Below, piece after piece: positions 1-6,641 of a stretch of DNA of 17,486 bases. Both the position numbers and the translations under genes were made by a program. The DNA is from Methanoregula sp. (GTDB taxonomy: Archaea > Halobacteriota > Methanomicrobia > Methanomicrobiales > Methanospirillaceae). The stretch's first letter is position 1. The number at the start of each line of letters is the position of its first letter. A model generated the notes under the pieces. The model made no database searches. It worked only from the letters and a program-made list of their open reading frames with translations, and had not been told where the DNA came from. Location of the stretch: assembly GCA_003157895.1 (NCBI GenBank), contig PMKW01000157.1, positions 1 through 17,486 of the forward strand, in the 5' to 3' direction.

Positions 1-125
1 GAGCCGGTGACGCCGAGCAGGGTCTGGTACTGCCTGCCCTCCTCAAGACCTTTGTTCAGCTCTTTAATCGCTTCCGGCTGCGAACCGGCAGGGGCGAAGG
101 TTGAGACAAGCTGGAATTCGGTCAC
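1..125 (-). CDS. uvrB: UvrB, excinuclease ABC subunit B (N-terminal fragment, cut by window edge)
   Basis: Reading the minus strand from a GTG at 125 gives 41 codons running off the left edge. The peptide contains [20 protein letters not shown] and ends in QTLLGVTG, the characteristic start of UvrB leading into its Walker A loop (GVTGSGKT); the next two bases (TC) fit the following Ser. UvrB is the DNA-damage-verifying helicase-like subunit of UvrABC nucleotide excision repair, a bacterial system also present in many methanogens. The GTG lies about 28 nt downstream of a TATA-like box (148-157), so a leaderless message is plausible; no clear Shine-Dalgarno is seen. The gene lies 70 nt downstream of the acetyltransferase gene on the same strand. 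Family identity is confident; the start codon is less certain. Confidence 0.85.
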   Translation of the reverse strand, partial: MTEFQLVSTFAPAGSQPEAIKELNKGLEEGRQYQTLLGVTG

Positions 126-147
126 GGTGCTAAGGATCTTGCAGGGA

Positions 148-157
148 GATATTAAAA
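148..157 (-). promoter_or_regulatory. TATA-like box before uvrB
   Basis: The minus strand reads TTTTAATATC, centred about 28 nt before the proposed GTG start. This is the spacing expected for TBP-directed initiation at or very near the start codon. Inferred from sequence and spacing only. Confidence 0.4.
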
Positions 158-195
158 TGGATCGGGATGCGGCAGGAAAATGAGACCCTCACGCA

Positions 196-627
196 TCACG
201 TTTTTCCCTGCCGGGTCATGGGGCAGACATTGCAGCCCACCATCTCACCGAAGCAGAAGAGGAAGCGTTCCCGTATGGTTGTCGGGAGCTTGTCTTCCGG
301 AATGGGAACAAAACCGAAGGTCTTGTAAAACGAGATGAGGATGAGAGTCGAATGGATGAAGATCTGTTCGGAGCCGCACGCATTGATGAGTGCCTGGACA
401 GCGAGCCGGGCATAACCTTTTCCGCGGAACCTCTCACTGGAAAAAACGCAGTCCATCTCAAGCCCGTCCGGGTGCCGGGTGCACCGTGCAGTTGCGGCAA
501 GGATACTGTTGTCGAAAACACCGAAGACCCGCTCCCCGGGCATATCGTTCTTCTGGTCGCGGTACTCTTCCCACAATTTTTCCGCAAGCTGGAATTCCTC
601 ATGTTTCAGCTCGCGTACAACAACCAT
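196..627 (-). CDS. GNAT family N-acetyltransferase
   Basis: About 143 residues from the ATG at 627. The protein has the GNAT order: an N-terminal strand (VVVRELKHEEF), a central strand DCVFSSERF, the acetyl-CoA pyrophosphate loop RFRGKGYARLAVQAL (R-x-x-G-x-G/A type), and a C-terminal SFYKTFGFVPI motif typical of the GNAT fold. The substrate cannot be told. An in-frame ATG at 645 is also possible: an AT-rich box near 671-676 would put transcription start close to 645. I prefer 627 because AGGAG lies about 8 nt before it and GNAT proteins usually begin right at this strand. The C-terminus carries a CNVC pair of cysteines. It lies 83 nt downstream of the flavodoxin gene and may be separately transcribed. 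Confidence 0.82.
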   Translation of the reverse strand: MVVVRELKHEEFQLAEKLWEEYRDQKNDMPGERVFGVFDNSILAATARCTRHPDGLEMDCVFSSERFRGKGYARLAVQALINACGSEQIFIHSTLILISFYKTFGFVPIPEDKLPTTIRERFLFCFGEMVGCNVCPMTRQGKT

Positions 628-709
628 CGGCCCGGCTCCTGCCATATAATGAAGAATCTACTCTCCATTCATATTTGAGCCTGACCATTCATACGGGAAG
701 AAAGAACGG

Positions 710-1246
710 TCAAAAAACCGCACGGGTAATCCGGGCTTTCTCCTTCATGTCCCGGGCAAACACTTCTGCATTCGTCAGGTCTTCAGCATTGGGCCGGCCT
801 TTGTTCAGCCCGCCGAAAAATTTAAGGAAACTATTCGTGTTCCACCCTGCACAACCGAATTCACCGATAATTGCATACCCTTTCTCCTGCAGCTTTTCCC
901 GTACCTGCTGGTGATTTTTCTCGATGAACTCTCTGTTTGCAATGAAGGCCGGGGCCCCGTAGGTTGAGAAGAGGAAGGCTCTCTTTCCCGCAACGTGTGG
1001 CAGCCGGTCGGCAAGATCAAGGACAGAAGGGTGGAATGTCGCACTGTAGATCCCCGAGCCGAAGCCGACCAGATCGTACTCCGCGATCTCTTCGGGCTTA
1101 ACCTGCTGCGGCGTTTTTACCTCAGCACCAAGCACGTTTGCACATGCGTTCGCGATCTTCTCGGTATTCCTGTGATGGTAAGAGAAAACCACCACGAGAG
1201 ATCGTAACTCCTGCGGATTTCCAGAATCAATCCCTTTCGTTTCCAT
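710..1246 (-). CDS. Flavodoxin family protein
   Basis: A 178-residue flavodoxin-fold protein. Residues ~17-33 hold the first strand and FMN phosphate loop (VVVFSYHHRNTEKIA), an atypical loop with HHRNT in place of the usual SxTGNT. GFGSGIYSATFHPSVL and FLFSTYGAP match the second and third FMN-contacting loops. The long form with an FGCAGW segment resembles flavodoxins of anaerobes; a role as an electron carrier or quinone/disulfide-type reductase is inference. An excellent Shine-Dalgarno (AGGTGA, minus strand 1256-1251) precedes the ATG by 4-5 nt and sits in the 16-bp gap after the radical SAM stop, so this is the last gene of the redox operon. The partner protein is unknown. Confidence 0.85.
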   Translation of the reverse strand: METKGIDSGNPQELRSLVVVFSYHHRNTEKIANACANVLGAEVKTPQQVKPEEIAEYDLVGFGSGIYSATFHPSVLDLADRLPHVAGKRAFLFSTYGAPAFIANREFIEKNHQQVREKLQEKGYAIIGEFGCAGWNTNSFLKFFGGLNKGRPNAEDLTNAEVFARDMKEKARITRAVF

Positions 1247-1262
1247 TCTTTCACCTCATAGA

Positions 1263-2348
1263 TTATTCACGGCCCACCAGCTCCTGCACCCATACCCGGT
1301 TTGCCCGGAGGGCACACCCCCCGCTCGTTTCCGTAAGCAGGTTATGTTCATCGCGGATCCGCCCGAGCAGCCGGGATTGCAGGGCTTCCCTGAGTGGCAC
1401 GGTCGCAAGATTCGCGTCCGAGAACGGGGCAGCAGGGCAGGGTTCGAGGTTGCCGGAGGGGCTGACATGCACAAAGCCCCGGCCAGCGGCAAGGCACCCG
1501 CCATACGTATCCTCATCACCGGGAAACCCGATAAAGAGGGCCGGAAATTTCTGGTTGAAGACCGAAAGGACAGCCTGCAGGGTCTTCTTCTGTTCACGGG
1601 TCAGGACAAGGTTTTCTGTGCCTGGCTCCATCGGCACATACTCGACATAGGTAAAGACCCGGGCGCCGGCATCGATCATCTGACGGACGAACACTTCACC
1701 GGCCACTTGCCCGAAATTATTCCGTGTCGTGGTCACTGAGCAGCCAAAGAAGATGTTTTGATCTTTCAGGAGGGAACAGGCAAGAAGCAGCCGGTCATAG
1801 ACCCCGCTGCCACGCCGGCTATCGGTGTCGGTACGGAACCCTTCGAAACTGATGACCGGGACAATATTTCTGCACATGGCGATGGAAGCAGTTATCACTT
1901 CATCGATCAACAGCCCGTTCGTGAAAAGTGGGAAGAGGATGGCAGGATGAGCCCGTGCAATTCGAAAGATCTCATCCTGCCGGACGAGCGGTTCGCCACC
2001 GGCAATGACAATGATGGAAACGCCGAGCTCCGCGGCCTGGCAGGCAATCGATGCGAGCACCTCAGGCCTCATCTCTGCTCTGGGCTTTTCTCCCCGCCCG
2101 TGCAGATAACAGCCGGTACAGGCAAGGTTGCACTGCGAGGTAATGCTGACGATCATAACCGGTGGGACGAGCAGCCCTTCGCGCTTGTGCTGTTCCCGCA
2201 CCCGTGCCGCTTTTTTCTGGTGGTGCAGGATAAGGGATCCGGGGATGACGAGGGCCGGGTCGTCTGCGATGATCCGTAGTGCCTGGCTGAGGGTCTCACC
2301 TATAGTTGCATCGAAGGTTTCGCGGTACCCGGGGTTGTTCTTTTTCAT
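1263..2348 (-). CDS. Radical SAM protein with C-terminal SPASM-like cysteines
   Basis: 361 residues from the ATG at 2348. The radical SAM cluster motif CNLACTGC (C73, C77, C80) is followed by the SAM-binding GGEP motif (117-120). C-terminal cysteines (C285 in GGCLAAG, C304 in LEPCPAAP, C345 in GGCALRAN) match the start of a shortened SPASM/twitch region, suggesting at least one auxiliary Fe-S cluster; such domains are common in enzymes that modify peptides or small molecules. The substrate is unknown and no precursor peptide gene is visible beside it. A GTG at 2420, 7 nt after the upstream stop, would add 24 residues; I chose the ATG because the extra residues look unconserved. The neighbouring flavodoxin/ferredoxin genes could supply the electrons needed for SAM cleavage (inference). 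Confidence 0.85.
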   Translation of the reverse strand: MKKNNPGYRETFDATIGETLSQALRIIADDPALVIPGSLILHHQKKAARVREQHKREGLLVPPVMIVSITSQCNLACTGCYLHGRGEKPRAEMRPEVLASIACQAAELGVSIIVIAGGEPLVRQDEIFRIARAHPAILFPLFTNGLLIDEVITASIAMCRNIVPVISFEGFRTDTDSRRGSGVYDRLLLACSLLKDQNIFFGCSVTTTRNNFGQVAGEVFVRQMIDAGARVFTYVEYVPMEPGTENLVLTREQKKTLQAVLSVFNQKFPALFIGFPGDEDTYGGCLAAGRGFVHVSPSGNLEPCPAAPFSDANLATVPLREALQSRLLGRIRDEHNLLTETSGGCALRANRVWVQELVGRE

Positions 2349-2427
2349 GGATGATCCCTTGTTCTGCAGGTTCACGGAAAATCCGGTCTTACTGAGGGGA
2401 TCCTGCGGGAATAATTCCACACGGCAC

Positions 2428-3228
2428 TCACTGCCCCCGCTGGGCCTGCATGTCCGAAACCTTCACGTCCGGGTGGACATACCGCCCCCGCCCCTTCGTC
2501 CCCTGGAACATATTGAGCTGGATCGCCTCAACCGGGCAGAAGTGCAGGCAGGCGCAGCAGAGCTCGCAGTGGTGCTGCCATGACGGCCGGTCATTCGCCA
2601 GAGTGATATTTCCCACCGGGCAGACCTTTGCACAGGTCCCGCAGGAGGTGCAGGCATCGGAGACGGAAAACGCCTTGTCCATACCGTGGACGTTTTGAAA
2701 GAACGGCGGGTAAATGAGGCATCTCATCAGGGAGGATCCGGGAGAGAACCCGGACGGCACCGCAATACCCTGGTCGATAGTGTGTGCAATGCTTACAAGG
2801 TGTTTGTCTGCCGCTGCCAGGATCGCATCCTTCTTTTCTCCCTCAGGCGGCCTGCCAACCGGCGGAAAATTCCCCGGCATCTTCACGGCAAATGCTGCAT
2901 TGAGTTTCCTGCCCTGTCCTTTCATGAGGATTTTGTTCAGCTGGTGGAGGGCGGATATCCCCGTTCCTCCCATGGTGACGATGGCAAACGTAGAGCCGGC
3001 TCTGGACAGGTCGAGTCGTTCTGCGAATTCTGCAACGATCCGCGGGACACCAGCGTCATATACCGGACATACTATGCCGACACGGTCTGCCTGCGGGACA
3101 ATATTCCCTGGCGTGTCCTTCAGTACAGCGATCGATACCAGCTCGCAGTCTTCGAGTGTTGCTGCAACTATTCTGGCTGCGGCAAGTGAGTTGCCGGTAC
3201 CGGTGAAATAATAGATGATCGTTTTCAT
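2428..3228 (-). CDS. EFR1-type flavodoxin-ferredoxin fusion protein, copy 2
   Basis: 266 residues starting MKTIIYYFTGTGNSLAAA. The N-terminal ~150 residues are a flavodoxin-like domain with the FMN loop FTGTGNS and the strand VGIVCPVYDAGVP. The C-terminal part holds two [4Fe-4S] motifs, CTSCGTCAKVCP and CELCCACLHFCP, as in bacterial-type ferredoxins. EFR1-family proteins are presumed to move electrons between an iron-sulfur donor and the bound flavin. The start at 3228 overlaps the upstream stop by four bases (ATGA, 3225-3228), so translation is probably coupled. A much longer open frame extends upstream to 3450, but it merely shadows the preceding gene; the conserved MKTIIYYFTGTGNS start decides the call. 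It is a close paralogue of the next gene upstream. Confidence 0.9.
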   Translation of the reverse strand: MKTIIYYFTGTGNSLAAARIVAATLEDCELVSIAVLKDTPGNIVPQADRVGIVCPVYDAGVPRIVAEFAERLDLSRAGSTFAIVTMGGTGISALHQLNKILMKGQGRKLNAAFAVKMPGNFPPVGRPPEGEKKDAILAAADKHLVSIAHTIDQGIAVPSGFSPGSSLMRCLIYPPFFQNVHGMDKAFSVSDACTSCGTCAKVCPVGNITLANDRPSWQHHCELCCACLHFCPVEAIQLNMFQGTKGRGRYVHPDVKVSDMQAQRGQ

Positions 3229-4028
3229 GGTTTTTCTTCCGGTCGTTGTTTCAGATCGGTGATGGATACGGACGGGTTCCGGTATCGTACCCGTTTTTCT
3301 GTCTTGGCTCCTGCCTGGATTGCCTGCACCGGGCAGATGTGGATGCAGCCGCAGCAGAGCTCGCAGTGGTGTTTCCATACCGGACGTCCCTGCACCATCT
3401 CGATATTTCCTGCCGGGCAGATGGCAGCACAGGTCCCGCAGGACGTGCATTTGTCATTGACAGAAAATTTACGGTCATCGGTATGGACATGGCATGTGAA
3501 CCAGGGGTAGATCAGCGTGTGCAGCACGTGGGAAATGAGCGAAGAAGGCAGTGCCCGTTTCTCGCACCGGGCCACCGGCCCCGTGAGCGCTGCCACCTGT
3601 TCATCTGCCCATGCAAGGATCTCGATCTGCTTTTTTCCTGTCGGCGAACTGTACATCAGGATATAATTGCCGGGCATGGTTACTGAAAACCCGGCATCGA
3701 GCCCGTGGCCCTGGCGCTTCCGGAGGATGCTGTCGAGCTGCTGCAATCCAGCCGATCCGCCGGCGCCCCCAAGGGTGACCACGGAAAACGTATAATCCGC
3801 ATGCGAGAGGTCAAGCCGTCTGGCGAACCCGGCCACCATCACCGGCAGGCCGGAAAAGTATAATGGATACACGATGCCAACGCGTTCAGCCGGTGGAACA
3901 ATATCGCCGCTGGTCTTATGCAGCGATGCGATTGGTACCAGCTCGCAGTCGCCAAGAACTGCAGCGATCTTCTTTGCAGCAGCAAGCGAGTTGCCGGTGC
4001 CGGTGAAGTAATAGATGATCGTCTTCAC
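3225..4028 (-). CDS. EFR1-type flavodoxin-ferredoxin fusion protein, copy 1
   Basis: 267 residues, same architecture as its downstream neighbour: flavodoxin-like domain (FTGTGNS loop; VGIVYPLYFSGLPVMVAGFA; VTLGGAGGSAGL) and two C-terminal [4Fe-4S] motifs, CTSCGTCAAICP and CELCCGCIHICP. The first 18 residues are identical to those of copy 2, and the DNA of the two gene starts is almost the same, so this is a tandem duplication followed by divergence. The start codon is GTG at 4028, overlapping the TGA of the upstream flavodoxin gene (GTGA, 4025-4028). The protein is likely a soluble two-cofactor electron carrier (FMN plus two clusters); its partners are unknown, but the radical SAM enzyme and flavodoxins of the operon are candidates (inference). 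Confidence 0.9.
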   Translation of the reverse strand: MKTIIYYFTGTGNSLAAAKKIAAVLGDCELVPIASLHKTSGDIVPPAERVGIVYPLYFSGLPVMVAGFARRLDLSHADYTFSVVTLGGAGGSAGLQQLDSILRKRQGHGLDAGFSVTMPGNYILMYSSPTGKKQIEILAWADEQVAALTGPVARCEKRALPSSLISHVLHTLIYPWFTCHVHTDDRKFSVNDKCTSCGTCAAICPAGNIEMVQGRPVWKHHCELCCGCIHICPVQAIQAGAKTEKRVRYRNPSVSITDLKQRPEEKP

Positions 4029-4510
4029 GGCACACTCCCCGCTGATTTTATTGCCGAGATCATCGCGTTGATCCGGGTCGTGTCCTTTATCCCGGTTTTA
4101 TCGAACACGAATTCCCCGGCAACGATCACCCCATTTTCTTCAAGAGCTTTTTTTAACATCGGGAGAGTATCCCCTTCTTTTCCCCCGCAGGTCGCAAAGA
4201 TCACCGCCTTCTTCCCTGCGCAGCCATCAAGCGCTGCAACCGCCGCGTTGATCGCGGGAGTTGCCCTTCCGGCCCAGACCGGTGTCCCGATGACGATCAG
4301 GTCATCAGCTGCGACATCGATAACTGCCTGTCCGATGGGATCGCACATGCCTTTCATTGCCCGGTAACACCCGCGGGTGTACATGCTCAGCCGGGATGAG
4401 TACTCTTTTGATACCGCTTCGATGAGTTCTCCTCCGCAGGCAACGTGGACTTTCTCTGCCACGCTGCGGGTGTTCCCGGAATATGAGTTGTAAATAATGC
4501 AGGTCTTCAT
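4025..4510 (-). CDS. Flavodoxin family protein (stand-alone paralogue of the ArsR-fused domain)
   Basis: 161 residues. The FMN phosphate loop is SYSGNTR (residues 9-15); LIVIGTPVWAGRATPAINAA and VIFATCGGKEGDTLPML supply the other FMN loops. It aligns along its length with the C-terminal domain of the upstream gene: shared CDPI, IGTPVWA, PAINAA and a conserved Thr-Cys pair after the fourth strand. This indicates a duplication in which one copy is fused to a DNA-binding domain. The ATG at 4510 overlaps the TGA of the upstream gene (ATGA, 4507-4510). Role: electron carrier or flavin-based sensor partner; exact function unknown. Confidence 0.88.
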   Translation of the reverse strand: MKTCIIYNSYSGNTRSVAEKVHVACGGELIEAVSKEYSSRLSMYTRGCYRAMKGMCDPIGQAVIDVAADDLIVIGTPVWAGRATPAINAAVAALDGCAGKKAVIFATCGGKEGDTLPMLKKALEENGVIVAGEFVFDKTGIKDTTRINAMISAIKSAGSVP

Positions 4511-5424
4511 GATTTCACGTCACGTTCATGTTGTTCTTCTATTCCCGTTGTTCCTTCATCCATACCTCTGAGCGGATCAGCCGCAATGATCTGCCTGAGC
4601 AGCTCACCCCCCGCATCCGGGTTTTTCGTGTCCTTCGCATCCAGGGAAATCTCTGCCATGACTTTAACCCCGCGGTCCGCCAGCGCTTTGCTGAGGAGCG
4701 GGAGGGCTTCGCCGGGCTGGTTGGAGCAGGTGGTAAAGATCACGGCCATCTTGCCCTTGCAGCCGCGGAGTGCCTGTATGGCAGCGTTGATCGCCGGTGC
4801 CGGCTTCCATGCCCAGACTGGAGTGCCGATGATTAAAAGATCGTAGCCCGAGACATCGATCTCATCAGGTTCGATCGGGTCGCAGGCCCCCTTCCGTGAG
4901 TGCAGGACACCGGTAGTATAGACAGAGAACGAGGTGTAGGGTTTCCTTGTCCGGACCTCGATTGTATCACACCCGCTGGCATTCCTGATCCCTTCGGCAA
5001 CGCCCCGGGTTATACCGGAGTACGAGTAGAAGATCATACAGACTTTGATAGCATGGTCGCGGGTTGTTCGCCGGAGCATTTCCCGGTTGCAGTTCGCCAT
5101 AACGGTCGCGTGCATCAGCTCGAAATGTTTTCGGAACTCCACCATCCGGTCGCGGTTGACGGTGTAATAGATGTAGAGCCCTTGCCGGCGGGACTCGACC
5201 AACCCTTCGGTTTTCAGTGTTTTCAGGTGCTGCGATACCGCGGGCTGCGAGATTTTAAGCCGGGCCGCAAGTTCGGAAACGCCGAGTTTCCCGCTTGTGT
5301 CCGTTGAGAGGAGGTAGATGATCTGGAGCCGGGTGAGATCGCCGAGCGCCTTGAATGTTAAGGCCATATCCGGGACGATCCGGCAGAGGTTGTTGCATAC
5401 TTCGCACTTATTGCAGGGCTCCAT
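4507..5424 (-). CDS. ArsR-family transcriptional regulator fused to a flavodoxin domain
   Basis: 305 residues from the ATG at 5424. Order: a cysteine-rich N-tip (C4, C7, C10, C14; spacing CX2CX2CX3C), an ArsR-type winged helix at ~20-105 (FKALGDLTRLQIIYLL; recognition helix ISQPAVSQHLKTL; wing SRRQGLYIYYTV), a linker with C112, then a flavodoxin domain from ~128 (FMN loop SYSGITR 134-140; IGTPVWAWKPAPAINAA; FTTCSNQ). The ArsR part lacks the classic ELCVCDL metal site, so the signal is probably read by the N-terminal cysteines, the flavin, or both (inference). It heads the operon. The open frame extends to a GTG at 5454, but that start lies inside the palindrome and upstream of the expected transcription start, so the ATG is preferred. 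It probably represses its own operon. Confidence 0.88.
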   Translation of the reverse strand: MEPCNKCEVCNNLCRIVPDMALTFKALGDLTRLQIIYLLSTDTSGKLGVSELAARLKISQPAVSQHLKTLKTEGLVESRRQGLYIYYTVNRDRMVEFRKHFELMHATVMANCNREMLRRTTRDHAIKVCMIFYSYSGITRGVAEGIRNASGCDTIEVRTRKPYTSFSVYTTGVLHSRKGACDPIEPDEIDVSGYDLLIIGTPVWAWKPAPAINAAIQALRGCKGKMAVIFTTCSNQPGEALPLLSKALADRGVKVMAEISLDAKDTKNPDAGGELLRQIIAADPLRGMDEGTTGIEEQHERDVKS

Positions 5425-5431
5425 AATATTC

Positions 5432-5453
5432 TGTATAAGCGTTTGCTTATACA
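5432..5453. promoter_or_regulatory. Perfect inverted repeat, candidate operator of the ArsR-flavodoxin regulator
   Basis: TGTATAAGC, a 4-nt spacer (GTTT), then GCTTATACA: nine perfect base pairs of dyad symmetry over 22 bp. It begins 8 bp before the ATG at 5424 and overlaps the 3' edge of the TATA box. The size, AT-flanked symmetry and position match operators of ArsR/SmtB-type repressors that block initiation. That the adjacent regulator binds it is inference. Confidence 0.7.
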
Positions 5454-5467
5454 CTTATATGATTTGC
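5452..5467 (-). promoter_or_regulatory. Promoter (BRE/TATA) of the redox operon
   Basis: The minus strand reads GCAAATC (BRE-like, 5467-5461) then ATATAAGTG (TATA box, 5460-5452). Initiation about 25-28 nt downstream would fall near 5430, leaving a leader of a few bases before the ATG at 5424. The operator palindrome spans the gap between box and start site. Confidence 0.6.
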
Positions 5468-5487
5468 GTAAAACGTACGCCGCGGTC

Positions 5488-5504
5488 TTCCCGGGGCCCG
5501 GGAA
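5488..5504. repeat. GC-rich perfect palindrome between two minus-strand genes
   Basis: TTCCCGGG, one central G, then CCCGGGAA. It lies 10 nt past the stop of the 64-residue gene. On the minus strand it is preceded by a T-rich stretch (TTATTTTT, 5510-5503), so it may help to end transcription before the ArsR promoter; it could equally be a protein site. Confidence 0.45.
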
Positions 5505-5513
5505 AAATAAGAT

Positions 5514-5708
5514 CTATTTTTTCACAATGAGCTTGTGCGCCGCCTGATCGACTTTATACGATTTTGGCCGGTCCAGGAGGTCGAGCGCGTTGATCTTCAT
5601 ATCGACGAGTTCCTGGTAATTGAACGACTCGTTCTTCTTTTCGCCCTTCTCATCCCAGAAAACAACAACGCCGTTCTCCATCTTTTTGCTGCTGATGATG
5701 TCGTGCAT
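5514..5708 (-). CDS. Small protein of unknown function, 64 residues
   Basis: ATG at 5708, TAG at 5514. The peptide is charged, soluble-looking and without cysteine clusters: an N-terminal strand-rich part (GVVVFWDEKGEKKNESFNYQ), a helix (ELVDMKINALDLLDRP) and a lysine-rich end (AAHKLIVKK). Its composition is that of a real small protein and no better frame competes. I do not recognise the family. No clear Shine-Dalgarno or TATA box precedes it. It lies 90 bp upstream of the redox operon on the same strand but is separated from it by a palindrome and the operon's own promoter, so a functional link is not shown. Confidence 0.6.
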   Translation of the reverse strand: MHDIISSKKMENGVVVFWDEKGEKKNESFNYQELVDMKINALDLLDRPKSYKVDQAAHKLIVKK

Positions 5709-6641
5709 ACAATCCGATGGGAATGAGGGGTAATGAAGGTTACGACCGTTACAAAAAGAGAACCTGAAAAAACGGAACCCCGTTCCCTGTCCGCTCTGCC
5801 GGGTCCGTGCATTTTCTGGGAAAAATGATATAAAAGAATGAGAGAAAGATGATTGTGTCCGGGTTGGCAGTCATAAGGGTAAACCCCGGATCGCTGCGTT
5901 TCGTCTCACCAGTTCCTCCTGGGAAAATTACCCGCTCTCTGCACTAAACGCCAAAAAGTCAGGACCGACCCGCCCCCGGATCGACGATACAGTCTGCAGG
6001 GTCTCATTACTCTTCTCTGTATCGATAACCGGGACACGGGAATCGGATTTTTCTCTGTGCCGGTAAGTAACCTCATACTATGAGCTTCACATTCATCCAG
6101 ATGCCGGCACCGTGCGCAATCCGAGATCATTTTCCGGGTCATGATAGCAATGGATGCCAGTAATTTCGGCAACCATGATAAATTGAGACCATGCACCAGC
6201 GGTAATATTTCTCCATGACCGGCAATACATAAACCACAGAGTAACACTAAACCTGCTGTCCCTGGCGGAAACGGCATACCCGGCACCCGGGCAAAAGAGC
6301 GCGTGATCCGGTGATGATTGCCGGCCTGGACTGCAGGGTGACGAAAGTCCTGACACGACAGCCGGATATTTCCCCGGAGATGTGAACAGGTACACCGGAC
6401 ACCTGCCATCAAATTTTTTCACAATAATAAAAGAATGGGAAACCCTTTCCGGAAATTTTCCCGCCCGGTTTTTACCAAAAGAATTTTTTCGGAAAAAAAT
6501 TTAAAAAAAAATTCCGCTTTGGGGTTATTCCGAACTGTCGGTGTTCTGTCAGCATATGGAGAGAATACCGTGCCGTTACGGGAAAAATCCTTTCCCGGAA
6601 AAATAATGGTACGGGTGTTTTATTGTCGTTTGAGGCTCCTG
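5709..6641. other. Gene-poor intergenic stretch (~930 bp)
   Basis: No convincing gene is seen. Long open frames on the minus strand here give arginine/serine/proline-rich peptides without domain signs. A TATA-like GATATAAAAG at 5827-5836 on the plus strand is followed at 5849 by a 32-codon frame that I cannot support. The right third (about 6435-6610) is A/T-rich, with GGAAA/TTTCC hairpins such as CGGGAAA, a 5-nt loop, TTTCCCG (6579-6597), which may serve as the terminator of the minus-strand gene ending at 6642. No tRNA or rRNA is recognised. Confidence 0.5.

Noticed and set aside
3229..3450. N-terminal extension of EFR1 copy 2
   Set aside because: It lies wholly inside the upstream EFR1 gene in another frame; the conserved MKTIIYYFTGTGNS start and the ATGA overlap fix the start at 3228.
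5849..5947. 32-codon plus-strand frame after a TATA-like box at 5827-5836
   Set aside because: Too short, no strong ribosome site, no recognisable sequence; the TATA match alone is weak evidence.
5906..6412. 168-codon minus-strand open frame with a CARCRHLDEC segment
   Set aside because: The translation is Arg/Ser/Pro-rich, has no domain pattern and no promoter or ribosome site; the cysteine segment is too short to support a zinc finger. Probably chance in GC-rich DNA.
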